DNA of 11,645 bases from Isotricha intestinalis (GCA_023807065.1 JAJJLU010004561.1:1-11645), one strand, 5' to 3'; shown: positions 1-8,626, counted from the stretch's first letter. Notes: generated from the sequence alone by a model not told the origin. A program made the numbers and translations.

Positions 1-48
1 ATTTTTTAAATTTTTTATTTTTTATTTTTTCATTGTTTTTTTAATTGG

Positions 49-72
49 TTTTTTTTTTTTTTTTTTTTTTTT
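49..72. repeat. Poly-T run of 24 nt
   Basis: An uninterrupted run of 24 T lies near the left edge and is followed directly by GGG. It is the longest homopolymer in the window. Its exact length is the sort of thing that assembly or sequencing gets wrong. Confidence 0.9.
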
Positions 73-552
73 GGGTTTTTATTTGATGATGTAATATTTT
101 TTTTATGGTTAATTAAATATAGAGGAAAATAAAGTTTGGACTTGTTAATAGCCGTTTTTTAAGTTTTTATTATTTAAGGGGCTTAAAAAGGTACTTTAAT
201 TCAATAAATTTGTATCATAGTTTTTATAATTGTTTTTTTTTGATTTTAATATTTAATTATTTTCTGCTTTAAATAAATTGAAAAAATTAAATAATCTGAA
301 AATAAATAACATGAAACAAACAAATATATATATTATATTATATTATGATAATATGGTTCATTTTAAATATAATAAATATCAAAAATAGAACTATAAGTAA
401 TTTCTATTGACAATATATTTTCCAAATATTTGATTTTTTGTTTTTTATTTTTAATGAAAATTTCCTTTAATAATATATTATTGTTCAAAAAGAAAATAAA
501 TTAGAGTACTCAATTCATATTTTCTTATTTGTTAGATATTGTTTCAACAAAA

Positions 553-581
553 AACAAATATCACATTAATAAATATTTGTT
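553..581. repeat. Inverted repeat, 9-bp perfect arms
   Basis: The arms AACAAATAT (553-561) and ATATTTGTT (573-581) are exact reverse complements around an 11-nt loop. An ATT trinucleotide run follows at once. With so little G and C this may be chance; no function is assigned. Confidence 0.5.
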
Positions 582-926
582 ATTATTATTATTGGACTTT
601 TCTGGAAGAAGACTATTAATTCTAATGATTTAACTTTTATTTGGTATTATTGTGTTTTGATTTCCTTTTTTATTGAAGAAAATATAAATAAATTATCCAT
701 GTAAATTAATCGGTTTTCAAGATATTTATGTTTCAATTTTAACTTTTATTATTATTTTAATTTTTAGAGGATGTTAAAAAAACAGAAAATAAATAGAAAA
801 GAAGCTTGTTCACAAGATAATTATTATTATTGGATATTGATAATGATCTTTTGCAATTAAACATTTAAAAAATAGTTGTTATTTAATTTTTAAATTACAT
901 TTATTTCTTTGGAGTTTTAATATTAA

Positions 927-941
927 TTAGTTAGTTAGTTA
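927..941. repeat. Short TTAG tandem repeat
   Basis: Three full TTAG copies plus a partial fourth lie in tandem just before the hairpin at 948-964. The tract is internal and too short to be a telomere. Confidence 0.6.
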
Positions 942-947
942 TTTTAA

Positions 948-964
948 AGACAGGCAATCCGTCT
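948..964. repeat. Small hairpin with CAAT loop
   Basis: The sequence AGACAGGCAATCCGTCT folds as four base pairs (948-951 with 961-964), one bulged A at 952, then two G-C pairs (953-954 with 959-960) closing a CAAT loop. It is one of few G/C-containing stems in the left flank. It could belong to an RNA, but no RNA family is recognised. Confidence 0.4.
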
Positions 965-1108
965 CATATTTTATATTAATTAAATAAAAAAAAAGAATAA
1001 GGAAAATCCAAGTATCTTACTCACATTTATATTCCCCAAATATTACAAGTTTCATTTTATTCATTTTTCTTATTATATTCTCCAAATTTAATATAATCAA
1101 ATAATTTT

Positions 1109-1491
1109 TTAATTATCTAATTCCTTTATTACTTTTTTCTTTTCTTCTTTCTTTCCTGAATAATTCTTAGAATAATAAAAATATTCAATACTTTCTAATA
1201 AGTTTAAATTTATTGTTTTCCTATATATAGATTTAATTACATTATTAATATTAGAATTTTCAAGGATTTTAACGTCCCCTTCTCTATGGGAGGAGACTAA
1301 ATTTAGAAATTTCGGTAATTTGGAGGTTTATTATATAATAATCCTAGTGGAACCACAATCAGAAAATATCCTCCTATTACTAACAGAGATTATTTTAGAA
1401 TTTTTAAAAAGTATTTCTTTTTGAATTTATTAATTGAACATTTTTTTCTCATAATATTATTAATAGTTATCATTGTTATAAAGACATTCAT
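1109..1491 (-). pseudogene. Possible decayed membrane-protein gene
   Basis: On the - strand a frame opens with ATG at 1489-1491 and runs 33 basic codons to a TAA at 1390-1392. It continues for 28 codons that read as a convincing membrane segment (SLLVIGGYFLIVVPLGLLYN) and meets another TAA at 1303-1305. Shifted by one base, a second frame is open from 1327 to its TAA at 1109-1111 (72 codons, no Met), with a mixed, protein-like composition. No GT-AG intron with the right length modulo three joins the two frames, so if this is coding it is broken. The + strand of the same DNA also has a 59-codon open frame (1319-1498). By a rough estimate a 72-codon open frame in the left flank is only marginally unexpected, so confidence is low. 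Confidence 0.22.
1324..1345. repeat. Near-perfect palindrome in GC-richer island
   Basis: The 22 bases match their own reverse complement at 20 positions; only the fourth base from each end mismatches. It is nested inside a wider pairing of GGAGG (1322-1326) with CCTCC (1370-1374), which also encloses a GTGG/CCAC pair at 1347-1356. The 120 bases 1261-1380 contain 41 G or C, well above the surroundings. Confidence 0.5.
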
Positions 1492-1604
1492 GAAATGAAA
1501 GAAGAACTTTATTTTGTTTAAAATTATAAGCAATTATTATAAATATTATATAGATTTAAAAGAATAATTTTATAAAATTAATATTTAATTTCAATAAGAA
1601 AAAA

Positions 1605-2760
1605 ATGAAAAAATTTTTTAATTTCATATTTTTCTTTCTTTTAATAAATTTAACATCTCAAAAATTAATTTCAGTATATTCAATAATTAGACATGGAGCA
1701 CGAAGTTCAGAAACTTTTCTTTCTGATTATAATGGTAAAATATATGGTTATTATAGTAAAATAACATTAAATGGATATGAACAATCTCAAAATTTAGGAA
1801 GAACTTTAAGAAACAGATATATAAATAAATTGAAATTTTTAGATGATAAATATAATAGCAATCAAATCGTATTTAAAACTGGATTATCTCAAAGATCAAT
1901 TTTTTCTTTATATGGAATAATTTCAGGTTTATATCCAAATAATATGATAGAAATAAAATATGAAAATCCTAATTTAATTAATAATAATTTTAATATTCCT
2001 TTTAATAAAGAAGATCAATTTTTATCAAATGAACCAAAAATACCAATAAAAATATTAGGTTCTGAAAAAGAGTTAAATTACCATCCTATTAAATGTAAAT
2101 ATATATAAATTAATATTATTAGTTAAAGGAGGAATTTTACATCCTAATTTTTCTCAAACTCAAAAAGATATTGATGATGCTGTTAAAAATTTTCAAAAAT
2201 GTACTAATATTGATTCTTCTGAAAAAAATTATGATTCATTTAATAGTTTAACAGATTTATATTTTACTTATGATAATAATTTTCAGAAAAAATTAAAACA
2301 ATGCATTAAAAACACAACAGAAATTTCCTTTTTAAAAGGAAAATTAGATAGATGGTATAATAAAAAACAACAACAAGTTAAAGTAGTTGAAAAAGATATT
2401 TTTTCTAAAATAATTAAACAATTTGAAAAAAAACCGAATTTTTTTACTTTATATATTGGTCATATTCCTATTTGTAAATATATTATTAAAAGTTTATTTA
2501 ATGATGATTTTATAATTGAAACTGGAATTAAAGGATTAAAAAATAAAGAAGATTTTAATTTTTTAGTTTGTCCTTTTTCAGGTTCTTTTATTTTTGAATT
2601 ATATGAAAATGAATATAATAATGAAAAGTATGTTCAAATATTAATTAATGGAAAATTAGTTAAAGATAAAAATGCTTTTGTAATTAAAGATATTGATATT
2701 GTAGATGGAAAAATTCCTTATGAAAAATTCAAACAATTATTCCAAGTAAAAATTGAATAA
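1605..2760 (+). CDS. Histidine acid phosphatase-like secreted protein, catalytic Asp missing
   Basis: Two exons, 1605-2094 and 2123-2760, give 375 residues after removal of a 28-nt intron. Residues 1-19 form a hydrophobic signal peptide, so the product enters the secretory pathway. The histidine acid phosphatase signature is clear: RHGAR at 29-33 with nucleophile His30, the LNGYEQ...LGRTLRNRY block at 55-72, an Arg97-containing block followed by SGLYP (107-111), and a C-terminal FIFELYEN...YVQILINGK block (319-341) typical of the family. Family members hydrolyse phosphomonoesters in lysosomes or outside the cell. Two departures matter. The usual Pro after RHGxR is Ser, and the C-terminal HD motif reads GHIP at 276-279, so the proton-donor Asp is Ile. 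It is probably inactive or altered. Length is normal for the family. The start is the only ATG giving a signal peptide and follows an A-rich leader. The next gene begins 112 bp downstream. Confidence 0.85.
2095..2122 (+). other. 28-nt spliceosomal intron
   Basis: GTAAAT...ATTAG lies between Lys163 and the coding sequence that resumes at 2123. Removing it rebuilds a Phe codon across the junction (phase 1) and joins the N-terminal catalytic half to the C-terminal half of the phosphatase in frame. Its length is not a multiple of three and it carries an in-frame TAA at 2106-2108, so retention truncates the protein at 167 residues. Confidence 0.88.
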
Positions 2761-2872
2761 AAATTAAATAAATATATAGTAAGTAATCAAAAAAAATTAT
2801 TTAAAATCAAAAAAAACAAATTCTTAAAAATTTTTTTTAAATAAAATTAATTAATTATCCAATTTAAATTAA

Positions 2873-4123
2873 ATGATATTCTTATATATAGTTTTAATTT
2901 GTAAAATATTATCAAAAGAAATAATAACACTAAAATTTAGACAATCAAATAAAAATCCTACATCAAAAAATCCAGAAGACTTATTAGATAATATAAAAAA
3001 TAATCAAATTAATATAGATTTTTACGTTGGAACACCAGAAAAAAAAATTAGTATACTTTTATTATTCACAACATATCCTTTTTCATTAGTTGGAGATGAA
3101 GTAATTGGAAATTATGAAAAATTATCTTCTTCATCTTCATCTTTAAAAAAAATTTCAGATAATATAACTTTTGTAAGTTATTATTATAATGAAGGATATC
3201 TTTCGAAAGAAAAATTTATTCTAAAAAATATAAATGGAAAAACAATTAAAGTTAATGATTTAAATTTTATATTAATTAAAAACTTAACTTCCCAAATTCC
3301 TGGATTTATTGGTTTAAATATAAATGATTATTCACCTGATAAAATTCAAGATTATAATTTTATAAAAGCATTAAAAATTTTAAATATAATTGACTCATAT
3401 TATTTTACTATTAAATATTATAAAAATGAAGGTGAAATAATAATAGGAAATAAACCACATGAATATGATGATAATTATAATAAACAATATTTTCAATATG
3501 TTAGAAATATTAATAATTTAAATTGGGGAATAAAATTTGATTATATTTATTTGAATAATAAAAAATTTAAAGTGAAAGAAAAAGAAAATTTTATATTTAG
3601 AATTGAATATGGATTAATTTCAGCTCCTTTTGATTATAAAATATATATTGATGAAATATTCAAAGAATATATTAATGAAGGTAAATGTTTTAGTAAATTA
3701 AAAAATAATAATATTTCTTATTTTTATTATTGTAATAATGATTTATCAAATTTTCCTTCTTTAACTTTTGAAATTAATATTTTAGAGTATAATTTTACTT
3801 TTGAAAAAAATGATTTATTTGAATATTCTAATGGTTATTATATTTTTTTAATTCAATTTAGAAAAAATGAAAAAAATTGGTTGATTGGAAAAGAAATATT
3901 TAAAAAATATCAATTAGTTTTTAATCAAGATACTAAACAAATAGGTTTTTATACTTTTATTGAAAAAAATAATCCATTACCTTTTATTTTAATTATTATA
4001 TTTATTATTATTATTATTATTTTATCTTTTATCATTTATAGAAAATTAACAAAAAATTCTCAAAAGAAAAAAGCAAGCGAACTTATTGAAGAAAAATTAT
4101 TAAATGAAGGAAATTTAAAGTAA
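2873..4123 (+). CDS. Membrane-anchored pepsin-like (A1 family) protein, predicted inactive
   Basis: This is a 416-residue type I membrane protein: signal peptide about 1-14, pepsin-like ectodomain about 45-365, a very hydrophobic helix 368-389, and a basic cytoplasmic tail of about 27 residues. The A1 aspartic protease landmarks are there: YVGTP at 51-55 before the first active-site loop, GFIGLN (144-149) for the conserved GxxGLG, NW at 217-218, an APF at 251-253 after the second loop, Cys272/Cys287 in the position of the C-terminal disulfide, and IGKEIFKKYQLVF...IGFY (338-360). The active sites are gone. The first DTG is FTT (65-67), and the second DTG/DSG is EYG (245-247). It is therefore probably a binding or structural protein. 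Candidate N-glycosylation sites lie at Asn97, 137, 280 and 307. The next gene starts 148 bp downstream. Confidence 0.78.
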   Translation: MIFLYIVLICKILSKEIITLKFRQSNKNPTSKNPEDLLDNIKNNQINIDFYVGTPEKKISILLLFTTYPFSLVGDEVIGNYEKLSSSSSSLKKISDNITFVSYYYNEGYLSKEKFILKNINGKTIKVNDLNFILIKNLTSQIPGFIGLNINDYSPDKIQDYNFIKALKILNIIDSYYFTIKYYKNEGEIIIGNKPHEYDDNYNKQYFQYVRNINNLNWGIKFDYIYLNNKKFKVKEKENFIFRIEYGLISAPFDYKIYIDEIFKEYINEGKCFSKLKNNNISYFYYCNNDLSNFPSLTFEINILEYNFTFEKNDLFEYSNGYYIFLIQFRKNEKNWLIGKEIFKKYQLVFNQDTKQIGFYTFIEKNNPLPFILIIIFIIIIIILSFIIYRKLTKNSQKKKASELIEEKLLNEGNLK

Positions 4124-4271
4124 TATTTTATTAATATTTAATACAATTTATTTAATAAAATTTAAAAAATCATAAATTAAATATGATTAAAAGAATTATT
4201 TCAGAATAAAAAATTTAAAAAATAAAATAACAATAATTAAATATCTTAAAAAAATAATCTATCAAAAAAAA

Positions 4272-6788
4272 ATGAAAAACTTAATAATCTTATTTTTATC
4301 ATTTTCAATTTCATTTGAAAAAATAATAGAAGTAGATTTTTTAAAGGGTATATCATCAATAATAAATACAAAAAAAAACTTAACAATAATAATATCATTG
4401 GAAGATCTTCCTGAAGAAACATCAGGAATAATAAATATATTTACAGAAAAGGAAAACTCTTTAAATCCCATATATAAAAAATTTTCAAAGAAAAAAAGTG
4501 ATGCTGAAAAAATAGAAGAAGAAGAAGATGATAATACTTCAATGAAAATAGAAACCTTTGTAAATGGAAAAAGATTTAGATTACCTTTTAGAAAAACATC
4601 ATCAAAAAATAATTATTTATCAATATCATTTGAAACATTAAAAGACACAAAAATTTATATTCCACCATCAAAATCTTTTTTAGAAGAAGAAATAACATCA
4701 GTTCATGAAATATTTACAAAAGAACATACAATTAAATCTCAAAATCCAATTTATTATAAAATATCTTTAAAAAGTTTATCGGAATATAATGAAGAAGAAG
4801 TTTCTAAAAAATATCATTCACAAATTACTTTTTTTTCAGATGGAATATTAAGTTATCCACAAGATATTTATGTTATTGATGAAAGTATTGATTCTTTTAA
4901 CTTACATGAATTAATTTTAATGGAAGAAGATACAATGATAATGGAAATTTATTCTGAAAAAGATATTATTGAACATTTTGATTCTAAACATTCAAAAATT
5001 GAATATTATGAAAGTTTAATTTGGGAACCAAAAGGAGTTTCAATTTCTACTCATCAAATTATTTCTGGAAAAGAAAATGATATTCATAAATTTTTATTAA
5101 ATAAAGATTATTTAATTTCTAATGTTGAAAGATATTTTGTTAATATTGTTCATTTAATTGGAAAATATAATATTGATTATCATTTATATGGAGATTTAAA
5201 AGTTATTAAAATTGAATATAATAAAGAGATTCATAAAGGAAATAATTTATTATATGTTAATGGAACTTCTTCTTATGTTTTTAATATTGAATGTTTAAGT
5301 AGAGTTTGTCTTTTTAATTTTGAATTAATTAAAACTTCAACTGATAAAATAACTGATTTTAAATTTGATTATTATAATAAATATTATTATATTTATGTTG
5401 AAAAATCAAGAACTTTTAATTTAGATGCTTCAACTGATGATTATATATCTGCTTTAAATAATGGAAATTATAAATTAAAAATGCATTCTAAAAAATCAAT
5501 AAAAGAATTTGATGCTATTGATCAAGTAAATGAATTTTTTCCTATAAGTGGAAATGAAATTGAAATCATTGTTAAAAAACCTACTTTATTCTTTATTTTT
5601 CATACAAATTTAATTGAAAAAAATCCATATGATAATTTTAAAGATTATTTTAATTCTATTACTCTTAAATATACTTTTACTTCTCATGAAGAACATGGTT
5701 CAGTTCCTTATTATTTATTTAAACAACCTTTAAATATTGATGTTTTTCATTTTAATCATCATGATAAAACAATTGTAGGAAAAATATATCATTTTAGAAA
5801 TGAATTATCTTTTGAATTCTATAATCCTTATTTACATTATGATAGTGATGTTGATACAAATGAATTTGCTTTTTCAAGTTGTTTCTTTGAAAAAAATTTA
5901 AAAGAAGAAGGAATTGATATTTCTTTTAATACTCAAAAATCTGAATATTTAGAATTAAAAGAAATTAGTAGAATAAGAATTAAAGAAGATAAAAATGATA
6001 AATTTTTATTATTATTAGATGATAGAATTAGAAATGAAACTATTTCAGATTATAATTTAGTTCTTATTATTTATGCAGCTTATAAATCAAATGCTACTAT
6101 TACTTATTCTATTTCTGATTATATTGATTTTCAAAATGATATTTATGAAAAAACAGAAAAAATTGAATTTGATAAAAATGGAAGATGCGTTATTAAAATT
6201 CCAAATATTATTCTTGCAAAAGGAATTAAATTTGAAAGTAATTTCAAAGGAAAAATATTATTTTATTATACTTATATGAAAAAAAGTGAATTATTTTTAA
6301 CAGATAGAAACAGATTTAAAATTAATGTAATTAACTATAATAATAAAGAAATAAATTTACAAATTACTCCTTTTTTAAAAACAATAGGAATTGATTCTGA
6401 ATATAAAGTTTATAAAATAGATTATAATGAAACAAGAAATGATTTAGGTAAACTGATAAAAACAAATCCAATTCTTATTTTTAATGATAAAAAACATAAA
6501 AATGATAAAATTGATTTTAATGTTCCTATTGAAGGAAGAAAAAAATATTATATTGCTATTTATGCTTATTCTCTTCAACCAAAAACTCAATTTAATCAAA
6601 CTATATATTTACCTTTAGAATTTGATCCTGATAAAGTTGTTTTACCTAATAAATTTATTTTTTATTCTATTATTATTTTAATTATTTGTATTGGTGTTTA
6701 TTACTTATGTTTTAAAAATAAAAAAAATGATAATATTAAATTACAACAACAAGAATTACAAGAAATTGATAATTATAATAAACTATAA
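4272..6788 (+). CDS. Large type I membrane protein, unknown family
   Basis: I do not recognise this 838-residue protein. It has an N-terminal hydrophobic signal of about 14 residues, a large ectodomain, one transmembrane helix at about 793-813 (rich in Ile, ending YYLC) and a 25-residue Gln/Asn/Lys-rich cytoplasmic tail. An acidic run (EEEEDDN, 82-88) follows a lysine cluster (FSKKKSDAEK, 71-80), which may be a processing or linker site. Several Asn-X-Ser/Thr sites suggest glycosylation. Cysteines are very few (a close pair at 341 and 346), so it is not a typical disulfide-rich ciliate or EGF-type surface protein. Strand-like alternating patterns fill the ectodomain, which suggests beta-sandwich folds, but this is inference. 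The first 120 codons use ATA for 16 of 18 Ile, while residues 181-320 use ATT for 21 of 23. Confidence 0.88.
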   Translation: MKNLIILFLSFSISFEKIIEVDFLKGISSIINTKKNLTIIISLEDLPEETSGIINIFTEKENSLNPIYKKFSKKKSDAEKIEEEEDDNTSMKIETFVNGKRFRLPFRKTSSKNNYLSISFETLKDTKIYIPPSKSFLEEEITSVHEIFTKEHTIKSQNPIYYKISLKSLSEYNEEEVSKKYHSQITFFSDGILSYPQDIYVIDESIDSFNLHELILMEEDTMIMEIYSEKDIIEHFDSKHSKIEYYESLIWEPKGVSISTHQIISGKENDIHKFLLNKDYLISNVERYFVNIVHLIGKYNIDYHLYGDLKVIKIEYNKEIHKGNNLLYVNGTSSYVFNIECLSRVCLFNFELIKTSTDKITDFKFDYYNKYYYIYVEKSRTFNLDASTDDYISALNNGNYKLKMHSKKSIKEFDAIDQVNEFFPISGNEIEIIVKKPTLFFIFHTNLIEKNPYDNFKDYFNSITLKYTFTSHEEHGSVPYYLFKQPLNIDVFHFNHHDKTIVGKIYHFRNELSFEFYNPYLHYDSDVDTNEFAFSSCFFEKNLKEEGIDISFNTQKSEYLELKEISRIRIKEDKNDKFLLLLDDRIRNETISDYNLVLIIYAAYKSNATITYSISDYIDFQNDIYEKTEKIEFDKNGRCVIKIPNIILAKGIKFESNFKGKILFYYTYMKKSELFLTDRNRFKINVINYNNKEINLQITPFLKTIGIDSEYKVYKIDYNETRNDLGKLIKTNPILIFNDKKHKNDKIDFNVPIEGRKKYYIAIYAYSLQPKTQFNQTIYLPLEFDPDKVVLPNKFIFYSIIILIICIGVYYLCFKNKKNDNIKLQQQELQEIDNYNKL

Positions 6789-6913
6789 TATTAAATATAG
6801 TTTATTTTATTTAATTTAAACTAAACTTTTATTTAATGAATTTTATTTAAGGAATTATTTATTTATTTAATTTTTTTTATTTATTTTAATTTAAATTGTT
6901 TTTTTTTATTTTA

Positions 6914-7876
6914 ATGAATTCAAATAATTTTATTTATGAAGATATTGTAAGAGAATTAATGGAAAGTTTTATTATCTTATCAAAAGCTTTTGCAATAAAT
7001 GATGGAGTTTATGAAAATAAAAAATTTTTAAAAGAAAATTTCAAACCACTTTTTACAGCAATAAATAATTTCAAAGAAAAATTAACAAATAATATTTCAA
7101 CAGATAATAATTCAAATTCTTTAGATTTAAATATTCAAAATAAAATTATATCTTTATTAAATTTAATAGAGCCATTTATAGAAAAAGAATTTATAAATGA
7201 AGAGTTATTAGAGGAATTTGCACAAAAAGTAAATTTTTTTCTTCAAGCTTTAAAAATAGTGAATAAATTAGGAGAATCATATGAAAGAGATTTTTATTTT
7301 TTTATATATATTGCATTATTTAAAGACAGTGATGTAACAAGGAAAAATGTTGGTTATTTTATATCTAAAAATCCTCCTGAATTTTATCCTTTAGAAGAAA
7401 AAAAATTAAAAGTAAAAATAAAAGAGGAAGAATCAGAATTTACAATAGAAAAATTTAAAGAATATTTACATACTCCTTTTTATAAATCGATAGTTCAAGA
7501 AATTTATTTAGAAAATTATAATAAAAAAATAGAATTAGATGATATTGATAAAAAAATAGATTATGTGTTAAATAAAATAAAATTTTATTATATGACACAT
7601 ACAAATAAATTTGTAAGAAGTTTACCTAATGGAAATATATATTTATTATTATTAGATAATAAAGATGGATTAATTGATAATGTGAAACAAGCTGCTTTGC
7701 TTCAAAGTAATATTCAAAGTGAAATTTGTAAAGTAATGTTATTATATGATGGATTAGATCCTTATAAGGTTAAATATGAAAAAGGAGGAATGATATTTTA
7801 TGATTTATCAGAATATTTTGCTTTAGTTAGTTTAGGATTAAAACCTTCATTTAAAGATTATCAAGATGAATTTTAA
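6914..7876 (+). CDS. Hypothetical soluble helical protein
   Basis: A 320-residue protein with no signal peptide or membrane helix; I do not recognise the family. The first ATG in frame is at 6914; a TTG 18 bp upstream should not be used as a start. The N-terminal half (about 1-145) is built of regular amphipathic helices separated by an Asn/Ser-rich loop (around residues 65-75). A middle part with charged KLKVKIKEEE follows. The C-terminal part (about 235-320) is less biased and probably the most conserved, containing SLPNGNIYLLLLDNKDG, a glycine-rich EKGGMIFYDL and a final LGLKPSF. It is likely cytosolic or nuclear. Its leader is T-rich rather than A-rich, unlike the three genes before it, and it shows less of the ATA-to-ATT codon shift. 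It ends in TAA and faces the - strand Myb gene across a 750-bp spacer. Confidence 0.8.
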   Translation: MNSNNFIYEDIVRELMESFIILSKAFAINDGVYENKKFLKENFKPLFTAINNFKEKLTNNISTDNNSNSLDLNIQNKIISLLNLIEPFIEKEFINEELLEEFAQKVNFFLQALKIVNKLGESYERDFYFFIYIALFKDSDVTRKNVGYFISKNPPEFYPLEEKKLKVKIKEEESEFTIEKFKEYLHTPFYKSIVQEIYLENYNKKIELDDIDKKIDYVLNKIKFYYMTHTNKFVRSLPNGNIYLLLLDNKDGLIDNVKQAALLQSNIQSEICKVMLLYDGLDPYKVKYEKGGMIFYDLSEYFALVSLGLKPSFKDYQDEF

Positions 7877-8626
7877 TATATTATTTGAAAAATAAATATC
7901 TTATTAAACTCTTTTTTTCTTTATTTTTTTTCAAAACATAAATAAGATAATTCGTATTTTTTTTTTATTATTTTTAAAATTTAAATAAAATTATCATTTC
8001 TCATATTTTAAATATATAAATATGAAGTCAATTTTAATTCAATAAATTTTAATAGCCTTTAAATAATAAAAAAGTAAATGTATCAATAGTAGAATTTGAT
8101 ATATTATTTAAATATATTTTTTATTCAACAATATGCATTTTATATTCATAAATTATTTAAATAATTGTTAAAATAAAGATAATAAAATATATATATTATT
8201 ATATATATTTAATATAAAAATTAGCATTTTATTAATCTACCAAGACAGTCGTAGAAAAGAAAATAAAATATTCTAATTTCTCCTTAAATCTTGGAATGTC
8301 ATGTATTAGTATAAATCTTTTTAAGTTGTAAACATAAAATTAAAAATTTTTTTTTGATATTAATTAATTAAACAAAAAATAAAAAAAAACATTTTAAAAA
8401 TTAATTACCATATTTTAAATAGAAGTTTAATTTTGAATAATAATATCTATAAAGAAGATATTAAATATACAATAATAATTATTAATAAATATTGAGTGAA
8501 TAATATTTAACGATATAATAATATAATTTTTTTTTAATAAATACCTGATTAAAACTTTTATCCTGAATAATATTAACAATAAGAGAGGATAAATAATTAA
8601 TCATTATATTACAAAAATAACAATAA
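7877..8626. other. Convergent intergenic spacer
   Basis: This spacer separates the 3' ends of the + strand cluster and the - strand Myb gene. It begins T-rich just after the stop at 7876, where a 3' UTR would lie, and contains several long T runs. No protein gene is visible. An A/T inverted repeat lies at 8185-8210, and a patch with more G and C (about 8222-8335) resembles the patches of the left flank. Confidence 0.6.
8185..8210. repeat. A/T-only inverted repeat, 11-bp arms
   Basis: The arms at 8185-8195 and 8200-8210 are perfect reverse complements around a 4-nt TTAT loop. The sequence is composed only of A and T and lies between two convergent genes. It may extrude as a cruciform or may simply reflect TA-dinucleotide richness. 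Confidence 0.55.

Larger units (their letters stand above)
1..1604. other. Gene-poor A/T-rich left flank
   Basis: No convincing protein gene is visible. The stretch is T-rich at its left end and A/T-rich throughout. It is noticeably less extreme in composition than the spacers between the + strand genes and holds scattered G/C-containing patches (about 120-195, 770-860, 945-1045, 1261-1380). The longest ATG-started + strand frame noted by eye is 29 codons at 771-860. Short inverted repeats at 553-581, 948-964 and 1324-1345 are listed separately. Around 1109-1491 the - strand shows interrupted coding-like frames. The last 50 bases before 1605 are A-rich and probably form the leader of the first gene. 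I see no rRNA, tRNA or telomeric repeat. Confidence 0.6.

Noticed and set aside
46..80. Telomere-like TTTTGGGTTTTT next to the T run
   Set aside because: There is only one G cluster and no tandem repeat, so it cannot be called telomeric.
771..1159. Long + strand frame if TAA and TAG are read as Gln
   Set aside because: The clear genes of the window use TAA as stop and CAA for Gln. With TGA as the only stop, open frames of this size arise easily in such AT-rich DNA.
1319..1498. 59-codon + strand open frame with a hydrophobic end
   Set aside because: It has no usable start codon and overlaps - strand frames of similar quality. It is kept only as part of the uncertain island.
1605..2108. A 167-residue truncated phosphatase as the complete gene
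   Set aside because: The C-terminal half of the family follows at once in another frame, and a GT-AG intron of 28 nt restores the frame exactly.
4262..4471. 69-codon - strand open frame
   Set aside because: It lies opposite the start of the 838-residue gene, whose signal peptide and long frame are convincing; the antisense frame is its shadow.
6073..6279. 68-codon + strand open frame
   Set aside because: It is an alternative frame inside the 838-residue gene, low-complexity Leu/Ile/Lys, and has no separate support.
6896..6913. TTG start six codons upstream of the unknown soluble gene
   Set aside because: The first in-frame ATG is at 6914. A non-ATG start in a T-run leader is unlikely in a eukaryote.
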